From: Methylotenera_A sp046598525
GTDB taxonomy: Bacteria; Pseudomonadota; Gammaproteobacteria; Burkholderiales; Methylophilaceae
Length of the DNA: 64,000 nt
Direction of reading: 5' to 3'
Assembly: GCA_046598525.1 (NCBI GenBank)
Contig: JBKJIJ010000008.1
Coordinates: 62,001-126,000 of the forward strand
Shown: positions 1 to 8,353 of the stretch, in pieces
Position numbering within the stretch: position 1 is the stretch's first letter
Layout: each line of letters begins with the position of its first letter
Position numbers and translations under genes: made by a program
Notes under the pieces: model-generated
Seen by the model: the letters and a program-made list of their open reading frames with translations, nothing else
The model's database searches: none
What the model was told of the DNA's origin: nothing

Positions 1-178
1 AATGGATACCTCATTTTTTATTGGTAAAGAGATTTTAATCCCCACCGAAAAAACAGGCATGGCGATTTGGCGTAAAAAAATATTTGTTGGCTTGTTCCGC
101 TCTGCCGAAACCATTACCAATCAATTTAAATTGCCGCCTAATCGTGTTGTTGAGTTGGGTTCGCAACTTAAAATATAA
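1..178 (+). CDS. kup: Kup family K+ transporter, C-terminal fragment
   Basis: The first 178 bases read in one open frame to a TAA at 176-178, and the 5' part of the gene lies outside the window. The 58 visible residues match the C-terminal cytoplasmic tail of KUP/HAK/KT low-affinity potassium uptake permeases: a FFIGKE segment, a GMAIWRKK segment, and the closing PPNRVVELG motif, which is very conserved at the end of Kup proteins. No membrane segment is in the visible part. The stop is followed by imperfect copies of its own last bases (see the repeat at 157-244). Family assignment is fairly sure; whether the upstream part is intact cannot be judged. Confidence 0.8.
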   Translation, partial: MDTSFFIGKEILIPTEKTGMAIWRKKIFVGLFRSAETITNQFKLPPNRVVELGSQLKI

Positions 179-244
179 CCGAACCTTAAATATTAACAAA
201 CTAGGTTCGCAATTTAAAAAATAGCCAATTGGGTTCACCATTTA
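157..244. repeat. Degenerate direct repeats over and after the kup stop codon
   Basis: Three related 14-mers of the form GGTTCRCMAYTTA start at 157, 203 and 231. The first lies inside the kup C-terminal codons, the others follow its stop. Spacing is irregular (46 and 28 bases). It looks like decayed duplications of the gene tail. Confidence 0.4.
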
Positions 245-278
245 AATTTTCTAATCAAGCAATTTAATCGATTCAAAT

Positions 279-310
279 GTGTTTAAAATGGCATCAACCA
301 TTTTAAACAC
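279..310. terminator. 13-bp perfect inverted repeat between kup and the M48 gene
   Basis: 279-291 and 298-310 are perfect 13-base complements around a 6-base loop (CATCAA). The stem is A/T-rich and no T-run follows, so it is an atypical terminator for kup. It could instead be an operator for the protease gene that starts at 363. Confidence 0.35.
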
Positions 311-362
311 TAAACGTTATTGCATTAAGATTTACATTGCATATCCAATTTAAGGAATTTCC

Positions 363-1178
363 ATGAAAAAAATCACTGCCCTTGTATTAACCGCACTTAG
401 CCTACAGCTTGCCAGCTGTGCTACCACCACGCAAGACAGTACTTCTGGCGTTAAACGCTCACAATTTTTACTCATGCCGGCAAGCTCGGTAGATAGCATG
501 TCGGCGCAAGCGTATACCGCAACCTTAAAAGAAGCCGAACAGAAAAAAACCTTAAACGCGGATAAAGCCATGTTGGCCCGCGTACGCGGCATTTCAAACC
601 GATTAATCGCTCAAGTTGGCGTGTTTCGCCCAGATGCAGCGCAATGGAAATGGGAAGTGAACGTTGAAAAAAATGATGCGCTAAACGCGTATTGCATGCC
701 AGGCGGCAAAATCATGGTGTACTCTGGCTTGGTGGAAAAAATTAACGCAACCGATGACGAATTAGCCGCCGTTATTGGCCACGAAATTGCGCATGCCTTG
801 CGTGAACATGGCCGCGAACGTATGTCGCAAGCCTATGTTCAACAATTTGGCTTACAAGCGCTAGCGGCAATGGCTAGTGGCTCTGCGGTTGGCGGCGCGG
901 CTGTGCAAGCGGCTGGTGCTGGCTCACAACTATTTTTTGCCATGCCTAATGGCCGTGAGCAAGAACGCGAAGCCGATAAAATGGGCTTAGAATTAGCCGC
1001 GCGCGCTGGTTTTAATCCAAATGCAGCCATATCGTTGTGGCAAAAAATGGGCGCTCAATCTAAAAGTGCGCCACCAGAATTTTTTAGCACACACCCGGCA
1101 AACGCCAACCGTATTGCCGATTTACAAGCATTAATTCCAAAAGTAATGCCTTTATATAATGCGGCCAAAAAAAGTTAA
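363..1178 (+). CDS. M48 family metalloprotease, periplasmic lipoprotein
   Basis: A 271-residue zinc endopeptidase of the M48 family (LoiP/YcaL/BepA-like, without TPR repeats). The N-terminus is a lipoprotein signal with lipobox LASC at about residues 17-20, so the mature protein should be a periplasmic lipoprotein. The catalytic zinc motif HEIAH is at residues 140-144 and the third ligand is in EREADKMG at about 200. Such proteases take part in outer-membrane protein quality control and stress response. An AAGGAA ribosome site lies about 6 bases before the ATG. A hairpin terminator follows. It appears monocistronic. Confidence 0.85.
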   Translation: MKKITALVLTALSLQLASCATTTQDSTSGVKRSQFLLMPASSVDSMSAQAYTATLKEAEQKKTLNADKAMLARVRGISNRLIAQVGVFRPDAAQWKWEVNVEKNDALNAYCMPGGKIMVYSGLVEKINATDDELAAVIGHEIAHALREHGRERMSQAYVQQFGLQALAAMASGSAVGGAAVQAAGAGSQLFFAMPNGREQEREADKMGLELAARAGFNPNAAISLWQKMGAQSKSAPPEFFSTHPANANRIADLQALIPKVMPLYNAAKKS

Positions 1179-1203
1179 ATTAGCCATTAATTGGTACCTT
1201 ATT

Positions 1204-1237
1204 AAAAGCGCACTGCTCATCACAGTGCGCTTTTTTT
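1204..1237 (+). terminator. Rho-independent terminator after the M48 gene
   Basis: Stem GCGCACTG (1208-1215) pairs with CAGTGCGC (1223-1230), extended by A-T pairs, followed by seven T at 1231-1237. Confidence 0.85.
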
Positions 1238-1277
1238 ATAAGTATTTAAGGCCTTTTAATATTTTGGGCGCAATATT

Positions 1278-1305
1278 TTTGCTAAATGTTGATATAGGTT
1301 AAAAT
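1278..1305 (+). promoter_or_regulatory. Probable sigma-70 promoter of dapD
   Basis: A TTTGCT -35-like box (1278-1283), 16-base spacer and TAAAAT -10 box (1300-1305) lie 36 bases upstream of the dapD start. The string GTTAAAATA recurs before yffB, purL and ribE. Confidence 0.45.
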
Positions 1306-1341
1306 AACGCTTTTGATTAATTAACACACTCTGAGAACACT

Positions 1342-2169
1342 ATGGATCCACGTCAAAGTATTATTGAAACCGCGTTTGAAGACCGCGCCAACATCAACCC
1401 AGCGAATGCCTCAGCCGAATTAAAAGCCAATGTTGAATCGGTGATTAAAGATTTAGACACGGGTACTTTGCGCGTGGCAACCCGCATTGGCGATACACAA
1501 AGCTGGGAAACCCATCAATGGCTTAAAAAAGCCGTGTTGTTATCGTTTAGATTAGATGACAATGTGTTAATGGATGATGGCGTAACCAAATATTTTGATA
1601 AAGTGCCGCCAAAATTTGCCAATTATTCAGAGGCCGATTTTAAAGCAGGCGGTTTCCGCGTTGTACCAAATGCAATCGTACGTCGCGGTTCATTTATCGG
1701 CAAAAACGCGGTATTAATGCCATCTTATGTGAATATTGGCGCTTATGTGGGTGAAGGCACAATGGTTGATACATGGGCTACTGTTGGATCTTGCGCGCAA
1801 ATTGGTAAAAACGTGCATTTATCTGGCGGCGTAGGTATTGGCGGCGTATTAGAGCCAGTGCAAGCCGGCCCAACCATTATTGGCGACAATTGCTTTGTGG
1901 GCGCGCGCAGTGAAGTGGTTGAAGGCGTGGTGGTTGAAGACAACTGCGTGATTTCAATGGGCGTGTATATTGGCCAAAGCACTAAAATTTACGATAGAGA
2001 AACAGGCGAAGTGTTTTATGGCCGCGTGCCAGCAGGTTCTGTCGTGGTTGCAGGCAATTTGCCATCTAAAGACGGTAGTTACAGCTTATATTGCGCGGTG
2101 ATTGTTAAAAAAGTAGATGCAAAAACATTGGGTAAAGTAGGCATTAACGAATTACTACGTGGCATTTAA
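1342..2169 (+). CDS. dapD: 2,3,4,5-tetrahydropyridine-2,6-dicarboxylate N-succinyltransferase
   Basis: DapD transfers succinyl from succinyl-CoA to tetrahydrodipicolinate in the succinylase branch of lysine/meso-diaminopimelate synthesis; it is a cytoplasmic trimer. The 275-residue length is the normal one. The N-terminal helical domain (about 1-105) is followed by a left-handed beta-helix of hexapeptide repeats (about 110-245), with FIGKNAVLMPSYVNIGAYV and the GGVLEPVQAGP signature visible. The gene stands alone between a terminator upstream and a terminator downstream; its pathway partner dapE is 2.8 kb further on. A weak GAGA ribosome site precedes the ATG. Confidence 0.95.
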   Translation: MDPRQSIIETAFEDRANINPANASAELKANVESVIKDLDTGTLRVATRIGDTQSWETHQWLKKAVLLSFRLDDNVLMDDGVTKYFDKVPPKFANYSEADFKAGGFRVVPNAIVRRGSFIGKNAVLMPSYVNIGAYVGEGTMVDTWATVGSCAQIGKNVHLSGGVGIGGVLEPVQAGPTIIGDNCFVGARSEVVEGVVVEDNCVISMGVYIGQSTKIYDRETGEVFYGRVPAGSVVVAGNLPSKDGSYSLYCAVIVKKVDAKTLGKVGINELLRGI

Positions 2170-2290
2170 TAAAAATTAACAAGTGCGCTCATATTTCATC
2201 AATTAATAACTAATCTTTAATTATTTAATTAAACACATAAAAATTATTTAGTTATATTAGCAAATAGTTTTATAACTAAAAACCATCTAT

Positions 2291-2334
2291 AACCATATTG
2301 TTTGTGCGCTTGCGCACGCAGTATGGTTTTTTTT
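2291..2334 (+). terminator. Rho-independent terminator downstream of dapD
   Basis: AACCATA (2291-2297) pairs with TATGGTT (2322-2328), and an inner stem GTGCGC/GCGCAC (2304-2309, 2312-2317) closes on a 2-base loop. A T-run ends at 2334. The open reading frame of the next gene extends back into this hairpin, which argues for a later start. Confidence 0.75.
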
Positions 2335-2436
2335 CGCACTTATTTCCCATATCACTTCAACCAGCATTTAAGCATGTGGCACAGTAGTTGCTTTGTGAGC
2401 ACTAACATCATTGATAATCTCAAAAAGATCATAATC

Positions 2437-4578
2437 ATGAAAGCATCATACGATATTTGGCTTATTCTGCTCTCGCTAGCCGCGGGTGCATTTGCCATGT
2501 ATATCACTTTTGGTTTTATTGAACATCTATACCGCGCCACTAGCCAACACCGCAAACTATTGCTCAATATTTATTCAATTGCAATCGGCACTGGCTTATG
2601 GGCGATTCACTTTATTAATTTATTAATTTTTCATGGTAATCAAGCGTTTACGGTATTATCATTGGCCATATTTGCCTCTTGGTTAGTGGCGGTTAGCATT
2701 GGTTATACCTTATGCGCTACTACCAGCAAAAAAACGATGTCATTAAATCGCCTAACGTTTAGCGCTATTGTTATTGGTCTAGGTAGCTATCTGATGTTTT
2801 ATCTGGCGATTGGTGGCTTAAACGAAACCAATAATCTGTGGCGTTTAAATACCAATATTTCTTTCTACCCAATATCTCTATTGGTTGCCTTAAGCACAGC
2901 CTTGGGTGCGGGCGTGCTGTCTTTAGTAACGCTGTCTTGGGTTAAAAATTATAACGGTGAAAATAAGCGATTGATTAAGCTCATTTTTTCGGTCATTACT
3001 GGCATTGCCATATTAACAATTCACGCCACATTTAACACCTCTGTTTACCTGCAAACGCCATTGGCTCAGGCAACTCAACTACCCATTACCGATAAAACAT
3101 TTTCAGCGGTTGCAATAGCGCTTGGCCTAACTTGCCTGTTTTTACTGGCTTTTGTGGTGGCCTTATATTACGAAAAATTTGGCGCAAGCACGCTAAAAAA
3201 TCGCTTTTTAGATACGCAAACGCATGCCGATTCGGCTAGCTCCGGCTTCAAAGACCCATTAACGCAATTGCCAAACAGACGCGCGTTTCATCGCGAGCTA
3301 GAAACAGCCATTAAACGCAGTGCGCGTGCTGGCAGCACCATTGCGTTGGCTTATATCGATTTGGATCACTTTAAGCCGATTAATGATACTTATGGCCACC
3401 ATGTGGGTGATGCAGTGCTGCTATTTGTGGCACAGCGCTTAAACTCGGCCGTGCGCGTTTGCGATTCTGTGGCGCGCATTGGCGGCGATGAATTTGTGGC
3501 TTTAATTGAAGAGATTAAATCCGATGAAGACATTATTCCCATCGTAGAACGCATTGTTAAATCGATTAAAGAGCCATTTTTAGTGGGTGGGCAACAAATT
3601 GATATTTCCTGTTCGGTTGGTATTGCGGTTTACCCGCGCAATGGCGATATGGAAAAGCTAATGATTTGCGCCGATGCTGCCATGTACAAAGCCAAAGAAA
3701 ATGGTAAAAACCAATTTAAATTCTTTGATTCTGAGATTGAATCAGCGTCTGATCAAATGTTAGAAATGCAGCGCGATTTGCAATCGGCCATTAAAAACAA
3801 TCAATTTAGCTTGGTATTTCAGCCAAAAGTAAATTGCAAAAATCAATCGCCAATGGGCGCAGAAGCGCTTATTCGCTGGAACCACCCAACTAAAGGCGTG
3901 ATTTTACCGGTTACGTTTATTCCTGCCGCCGAACGTTTTGGCCTGATTAATCAAATTAACGATTGGGTGGTTGAAGAAGGCTGCCGCGCGATTAGCCGCG
4001 CCAAAGATAGCGGCGTAGATTTAAAAGTATCGATTAATTTAGCACGCCAACAATTTAGAAACCCGCACTTGGTGGATGAAATATTGCAGTTGCGCAAGCG
4101 CTACAAAATACCTAATGCCAACTTAATGTTTGAGATTAAAGAAACCACTGCCATTAAAAATGAAAACCAATTTAAGCAGCTATTGCGTCAATTTAAAGCG
4201 GCTGAAATCAAAGTAGCGCTAGATGATTTTGGCTCTCAGCAGTTTAGTTTAAGCTATTTGCAACACTTAAATATTGATGAAATTAAGTTAGATAAAGTGT
4301 TTATTGGGCAAATTAATGAAAATAAAGCATCGCGCGCCTTGGTCGATGCGGTGATTCGCTTAGCGCACGCACTAGATTTAAATGTGGTAGCCGAAGGTGT
4401 AGAAACCGAAGCGCAACGCGAAGCATTGGCTGATTTAGGCTGCGATCAAATGCAGGGTTATTTGTTCTCAAAACCACTATCAGAAGAAAAATTATTAAAA
4501 CTATTTAAACAGCTTAATGTGAATTCTGAATCCACAGGCCAATTTTTGGTGTCAGATTATCAATCAGAAGCGGCATAA
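2437..4578 (+). CDS. MHYT-GGDEF-EAL transmembrane c-di-GMP signalling protein
   Basis: The start is set at ATG 2437 (713 residues). The open frame runs upstream to 2302, but that part lies inside the dapD terminator and is not protein-like, whereas 2437 begins exactly at an MHYT-type membrane domain. This has about seven hydrophobic helices over residues 1-235; the signature motif reads AIHF. A GGDEF diguanylate cyclase domain follows, with intact GGDEF at 349-353 (about 275-430). A C-terminal EAL phosphodiesterase domain has EAL at 476-478 and DDFG later. MHYT domains are thought to sense diatomic gases through copper. Both catalytic motifs are present, so net activity cannot be predicted. 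No obvious ribosome site is seen. Confidence 0.85.
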   Translation: MKASYDIWLILLSLAAGAFAMYITFGFIEHLYRATSQHRKLLLNIYSIAIGTGLWAIHFINLLIFHGNQAFTVLSLAIFASWLVAVSIGYTLCATTSKKTMSLNRLTFSAIVIGLGSYLMFYLAIGGLNETNNLWRLNTNISFYPISLLVALSTALGAGVLSLVTLSWVKNYNGENKRLIKLIFSVITGIAILTIHATFNTSVYLQTPLAQATQLPITDKTFSAVAIALGLTCLFLLAFVVALYYEKFGASTLKNRFLDTQTHADSASSGFKDPLTQLPNRRAFHRELETAIKRSARAGSTIALAYIDLDHFKPINDTYGHHVGDAVLLFVAQRLNSAVRVCDSVARIGGDEFVALIEEIKSDEDIIPIVERIVKSIKEPFLVGGQQIDISCSVGIAVYPRNGDMEKLMICADAAMYKAKENGKNQFKFFDSEIESASDQMLEMQRDLQSAIKNNQFSLVFQPKVNCKNQSPMGAEALIRWNHPTKGVILPVTFIPAAERFGLINQINDWVVEEGCRAISRAKDSGVDLKVSINLARQQFRNPHLVDEILQLRKRYKIPNANLMFEIKETTAIKNENQFKQLLRQFKAAEIKVALDDFGSQQFSLSYLQHLNIDEIKLDKVFIGQINENKASRALVDAVIRLAHALDLNVVAEGVETEAQREALADLGCDQMQGYLFSKPLSEEKLLKLFKQLNVNSESTGQFLVSDYQSEAA

Positions 4579-4601
4579 TCACGACACCAGCCGCTGGTAG
4601 G

Positions 4602-4610
4602 TGTTAAAAT
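4602..4610 (+). promoter_or_regulatory. Extended -10 promoter of yffB-dapE
   Basis: TGTTAAAAT (extended -10, TAAAAT at 4605-4610) lies about 40 bases before the yffB start. It overlaps a 14-bp perfect palindrome centred on GGCC (4608-4621) that would fall at the transcription start. No good -35 is seen. Confidence 0.4.
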
Positions 4611-4650
4611 AAGGCCTTATTCAATTAAGCCTTAAGCCGCAAAAAATCCC

Positions 4651-5001
4651 ATGAAACTGTACGGCATTCCAAACTGTAATACCGTTAAAAAAGCCCGCGA
4701 TTGGCTGGCTAGCCGCAACATTGCGCTTGAGTTTCACGATTTTAAAAAACAAGGCATTACTGCGGCCGAGTTATCAAATTGGCTTAGCCAAACTCCGCAC
4801 GAAAAACTCATTAACCGCGCTGGCCTTACTTGGCGCGGCTTAGATGAAGACACCAAAAATAGCATCACAAATGATGCTGCCGCTATTGCGTTAATGCAAG
4901 CTAAAACCTCTGTCATTAAACGCCCGGTGCTGGTTAAAGACGGCACCGTTTTGTGCCTGGGTTTTGACGAAACGCGTTATGCCGATATTTTTAAATCTTA
5001 A
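4651..5001 (+). CDS. yffB: ArsC/Spx-family reductase-like protein YffB
   Basis: A 116-residue thioredoxin-fold protein of the ArsC/Spx family. The N-terminal motif GIPNCNTVKKAR supplies the conserved cysteine (Cys9) at the start of the first helix, and KRPVLV near residue 92 is the family cis-proline segment. The family name suggests glutathione-dependent reduction, but the substrate is unknown. It lies 15 bases before dapE; the same yffB-dapE pairing occurs in Escherichia coli, which supports the naming. It is probably co-transcribed with dapE from the TAAAAT promoter upstream. Confidence 0.85.
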   Translation: MKLYGIPNCNTVKKARDWLASRNIALEFHDFKKQGITAAELSNWLSQTPHEKLINRAGLTWRGLDEDTKNSITNDAAAIALMQAKTSVIKRPVLVKDGTVLCLGFDETRYADIFKS

Positions 5002-5016
5002 AGCAGGTATTTAGTC

Positions 5017-6180
5017 ATGACCAGTCTTAACATAAACAATCCATCGCCCACCCTTGAACTGGCAATTGATTTATTAAAACGCCGCTCAAACACGCCAGAA
5101 GATGCTGGCTGCCAAGAGGCGATGATTGCGCGTTTAGAGCCGCTGGGGTTTAAAATTGAGCGCATGCGCTTTGGTGATGTTGACAACTTTTATGCGCGTC
5201 GCGGTACAGCATCGCCACTATTGGTGTTTGCAGGCCATACCGATGTAGTGCCTACTGGCCCACTGGATAAATGGTTTACACCGCCGTTTGAGCCGACCAT
5301 TGTTGACGGCATGCTATACGCGCGCGGCGCGGCCGATATGAAAACTTCATTAGCCGCATTTGTCACCAGCATTGAAGAATTTGTGACACAAAACCCAAAC
5401 CATGCAGGCTCAATCGGCTTGCTGATTACCTCAGATGAAGAAGGTATTGCCGTAAATGGCACAGTTAAAGTGGTAGAAGTGTTAAAAAACCGTAATGAAT
5501 TAATCGATTATTGCATTGTTGGCGAACCCACCAGCAATAAAGTCGTTGGCGATATGATTAAAAACGGCAGACGCGGCTCACTGTCTGGCAAGCTGACGGT
5601 TAAAGGCTTACAAGGCCATATTGCCTATCCACATTTGGTTAAAAACCCCATTCATATGGTCGCCCCTGCCATTAAAGACATGGTAGAAACCGTGTGGGAT
5701 AACGGCAACGAATATTTCCCGCCTACCTCTTGGCAAATCAGCAATATGAATGGCGGCACAGGGGCCACCAATGTGGTGCCAGGCGAAGTGGAAATTTTAT
5801 TTAACTTTAGATTTTGCCCAGAATTAGATGGCGCAGGCAGCACTGAAGCAAATTTAAAGCAGCGTGTGCACGGCATTTTAGATGGCCACACATTAGATTA
5901 CGATTTGGAATGGGAATACAGCCCGCCTTACATTACACCGCGCGGCAATTTGGTTGAGGCGATTTCACAAGCGATTGTTGAAAGCTATGGCGTATCACCC
6001 GAATTATCCACCACTGGCGGCACTAGCGATGGCCGCTTTATTGCGGATATCTGCCAACAAGTGATTGAATTCGGCCCACTTAATAAAACCATTCATAAAC
6101 TAAATGAATGCGTAGGCGTGGCGGATATTGAGACGCTTAAACAAACGTATAAGCTCACGCTTGAAAAACTGATTAAATAG
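5017..6180 (+). CDS. dapE: Succinyl-diaminopimelate desuccinylase
   Basis: DapE hydrolyses N-succinyl-L,L-diaminopimelate to L,L-DAP and succinate, a late step of lysine and peptidoglycan precursor synthesis. It is an M20-type dizinc hydrolase of 387 residues, the usual length. Visible metal and catalytic residues are His74 and Asp76 in GHTDVV, Asp107 in ARGAADMK, the DEEG at 140-143, the VGEPTS segment at about 169-174 and the late TIHKLNE histidine. TPEDAGCQ near the N-terminus is typical. The dimerisation domain carries RRGSLSGKLTVKG and GHIAYPH. The stop codon is part of a 17-bp tandem repeat that runs on past the gene. Confidence 0.95.
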   Translation: MTSLNINNPSPTLELAIDLLKRRSNTPEDAGCQEAMIARLEPLGFKIERMRFGDVDNFYARRGTASPLLVFAGHTDVVPTGPLDKWFTPPFEPTIVDGMLYARGAADMKTSLAAFVTSIEEFVTQNPNHAGSIGLLITSDEEGIAVNGTVKVVEVLKNRNELIDYCIVGEPTSNKVVGDMIKNGRRGSLSGKLTVKGLQGHIAYPHLVKNPIHMVAPAIKDMVETVWDNGNEYFPPTSWQISNMNGGTGATNVVPGEVEILFNFRFCPELDGAGSTEANLKQRVHGILDGHTLDYDLEWEYSPPYITPRGNLVEAISQAIVESYGVSPELSTTGGTSDGRFIADICQQVIEFGPLNKTIHKLNECVGVADIETLKQTYKLTLEKLIK

Positions 6181-6213
6181 AGAAATTGATTAAATAGTAA
6201 AACCGATTAAATA
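6171..6213. repeat. 17-bp-period tandem repeat carrying the dapE stop codon
   Basis: GATTAAATAG at 6171-6180 (ending in the dapE TAG) recurs exactly at 6188-6197 and as GATTAAATAA at 6205-6214, each spaced 17 bases. The duplication places further stop codons after dapE and ends just before prmB. Confidence 0.8.
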
Positions 6214-6225
6214 AAAGCAGAAAAT

Positions 6226-7155
6226 ATGACGCACTTTCCAAGATTAGCAGAAGAGTTATTCACCATTCGCGATTGGCTACGCTTTACCGTTAGCCAATTT
6301 GAAGAGGCCGAAATTTTCTTTGGCCATGGCACTGATAACAGCTATGACGAAGCGGTTTGGCTAATTATGAGCGCGTTACACTTGCCGCACGAAACGCTCA
6401 ACAATTTTTTAGATGCGGTGATTACCGAACAAGAACGCAAACATTTGGCGCATTTAATTGAGCAACGTATTACCAAACGCACGCCAACCGCTTATTTGGT
6501 GCGCGAAGCTTGGTTGCGCGGTTTTAAATTTTATGTGGATGAGCGCGTGATTGTGCCGCGCAGTTTTATTGCCGAATTATTAGATTTTAACGCAGAAGGC
6601 GAGCATGGCTTGCAACCGTGGATTGAGCATCCTGAACTGATTAATTCCGCCGCCGATATCTGCACAGGCAGCGGCTGTTTGGGCATTATGCTGGCCAATG
6701 CCTTCCCAGATGCCGCCATTGATATCATCGATATTTCGCCAGATGCGATTGCAGTAGCCAATATCAATATCAATAATTACGGATTACAAGAGCAAATCAG
6801 CGCGATAGAATCCGATATGTTTAACGCTTTGCAGGGCAAAACCTACGATTTAATTATCAGCAACCCGCCCTACGTAGATGCCCCCAGCATGGCCAAACTA
6901 CCAACAGAATATCGCAACGAGCCACAACTGGCGCTGGGTAGCGGCGATGATGGCTTAGATCACACGCATACGATTTTGCGCGAAGCCGCCAAACATTTAA
7001 ACGATGAAGGTATTTTAGTGGTTGAAATTGGCCACAACCGCGATGCCTTGCTAAACGCTTACCCCGAGTTGGAATTTACTTGGTTAACGGTAGAATCAGG
7101 CAATCAATATGTGTTTTTGTTGACTAAAGAGCAGCTGCTCCAAACCGCTGATTAG
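6226..7155 (+). CDS. prmB: 50S ribosomal protein uL3 glutamine methyltransferase
   Basis: PrmB N5-methylates a glutamine of ribosomal protein L3 using S-adenosylmethionine; it is a paralogue of the release-factor methyltransferase PrmC. The 309-residue protein has the N-terminal helical domain (about 1-105), the SAM-binding DICTGSGCLGI loop at about 144-154 and the catalytic NPPY at 213-216. FGHGTDNSYDEA near residue 32 separates PrmB from PrmC. It is preceded by an AGCAGAAAAT stretch with a weak ribosome site and follows dapE by 45 bases, so read-through is likely. It converges on rluB with 20 bases between the stops and no visible terminator. Confidence 0.92.
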   Translation: MTHFPRLAEELFTIRDWLRFTVSQFEEAEIFFGHGTDNSYDEAVWLIMSALHLPHETLNNFLDAVITEQERKHLAHLIEQRITKRTPTAYLVREAWLRGFKFYVDERVIVPRSFIAELLDFNAEGEHGLQPWIEHPELINSAADICTGSGCLGIMLANAFPDAAIDIIDISPDAIAVANININNYGLQEQISAIESDMFNALQGKTYDLIISNPPYVDAPSMAKLPTEYRNEPQLALGSGDDGLDHTHTILREAAKHLNDEGILVVEIGHNRDALLNAYPELEFTWLTVESGNQYVFLLTKEQLLQTAD

Positions 7156-7175
7156 TAAGCCATTATTCATTCAGA

Positions 7176-8264
7176 CTATCGCTTTTTTGGTTTAGCTACA
7201 GGCAAATCGCTAGTCTGACGCACGCGTCTGTTAGCCGATTTTCTTGGCGCTGGCTTTTTAGCTTCTGGTTTAACCGTACGGCCGCGGTACACTGGCTTGC
7301 CATCTTCACCCAATTCACGCACTGGTCTATCCAGCGCACTCATTCTTTGTTTGCGCACTTTTGGCACAAATACGGCGGTAGCTTTGTCTTTTTCGCGCTG
7401 ATTTAATTGTCGTAATGGCGCTTTGGGCACTTCTAAACCAGCCCATTCTAATAATTCCACTACCGTTTTTTGTTCCAGCTTTAACATGGTGCCGCGTTTT
7501 ACCCTTGGCGGTAAATTCACAGGGCCAAAGCGCACACGCATTAAGCGGCTCACCGGTAATTGAAACGCTTCAAACAAACGGCGCACTTCGCGATTTCTAC
7601 CTTCACGCAGAATCACTTGGTACCAATGGTTAGCTCCTTCGCCGCCTTGAGCCGAAATGCTATCAAAGCTGGCAGGGCCATCTTCTAGCTCAATGCCTTG
7701 CGTTAGCATAGTCATTTGTTCATCGGTCAATTCACCAAAAATACGCACGGCGTATTCGCGCTCAACTTCATAACGCGGATGCATAAAACGGTTGGCTAAT
7801 TCGCCAGAATTAGTAAATATCAGCAAGCCGCTGGTATTCATATCCAGCCGCCCAATCGCAATCCATTTACCTTGTTTAATTTTTGGCAACTTATCAAAAA
7901 CCGTTGCGCGCCCTTCTGGGTCATCCTGACTAACAATTTCGCCTTCTGGCTTATGATAAATCAGCACTTGCGGCAATTCCACCTCAAAACTCAATCTAAC
8001 AGGGCGGCTATCAATGCGCACCACATCATGTTCGGTAACGCCCGCGCCCACTTTGGCAATTTCGCCATTAACGGTTACGCGGCCGCTTGCAATCAGCTCT
8101 TCCATATCTCGGCGCGAGCCTAAACCTTGCGTGGCCAACAATTTATGCAAACGTTGTGTGGGTTCTGGTGTCGCGTTTTCGTCTACGGCCAACTTGGTAA
8201 AATTGGTTCTAGGACGGCGAATAGGTGCTTGAGGGTCGCGCTGCTGCTTGAAAGGACGTGCCAT
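7176..8264 (-). CDS. rluB: 23S rRNA pseudouridine(2605) synthase RluB
   Basis: RluB converts U2605 of 23S rRNA to pseudouridine. The 362-residue protein has an S4 RNA-binding domain (about 37-85, RLHKLLATQGLGSRR), then the RsuA-type catalytic domain with the active-site aspartate Asp141 in GRLDMNTSGLL, and the conserved REGRNREVRRLFE segment. The C-terminus (about 290-362) is a long lysine/arginine/proline-rich tail, presumably disordered and RNA-binding. It is the last gene of the operon that starts at rnm, 89 bases after scpB. RluF/RsuA are alternatives, but the position after scpB favours RluB. Confidence 0.9.
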   Translation of the reverse strand: MARPFKQQRDPQAPIRRPRTNFTKLAVDENATPEPTQRLHKLLATQGLGSRRDMEELIASGRVTVNGEIAKVGAGVTEHDVVRIDSRPVRLSFEVELPQVLIYHKPEGEIVSQDDPEGRATVFDKLPKIKQGKWIAIGRLDMNTSGLLIFTNSGELANRFMHPRYEVEREYAVRIFGELTDEQMTMLTQGIELEDGPASFDSISAQGGEGANHWYQVILREGRNREVRRLFEAFQLPVSRLMRVRFGPVNLPPRVKRGTMLKLEQKTVVELLEWAGLEVPKAPLRQLNQREKDKATAVFVPKVRKQRMSALDRPVRELGEDGKPVYRGRTVKPEAKKPAPRKSANRRVRQTSDLPVAKPKKR

Positions 8265-8353
8265 GATGAGCTTACTTTTATTTGCTAAGCCATGATTTTA
8301 CAGTAGTTATTGCAAAATCCAGCATAAATAAATGGTTTGAAAATGAATGTGAA

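Noticed and set aside
2302..2436. N-terminal extension of the MHYT-GGDEF-EAL protein from an ATG at 2302
   Set aside because: The extension lies inside the dapD terminator hairpin and T-run, contains no protein-like pattern, and the MHYT domain begins exactly at ATG 2437.
7156..7175. Terminator between prmB and rluB
   Set aside because: The 20-base gap has no stem and T-run; the two genes simply converge.
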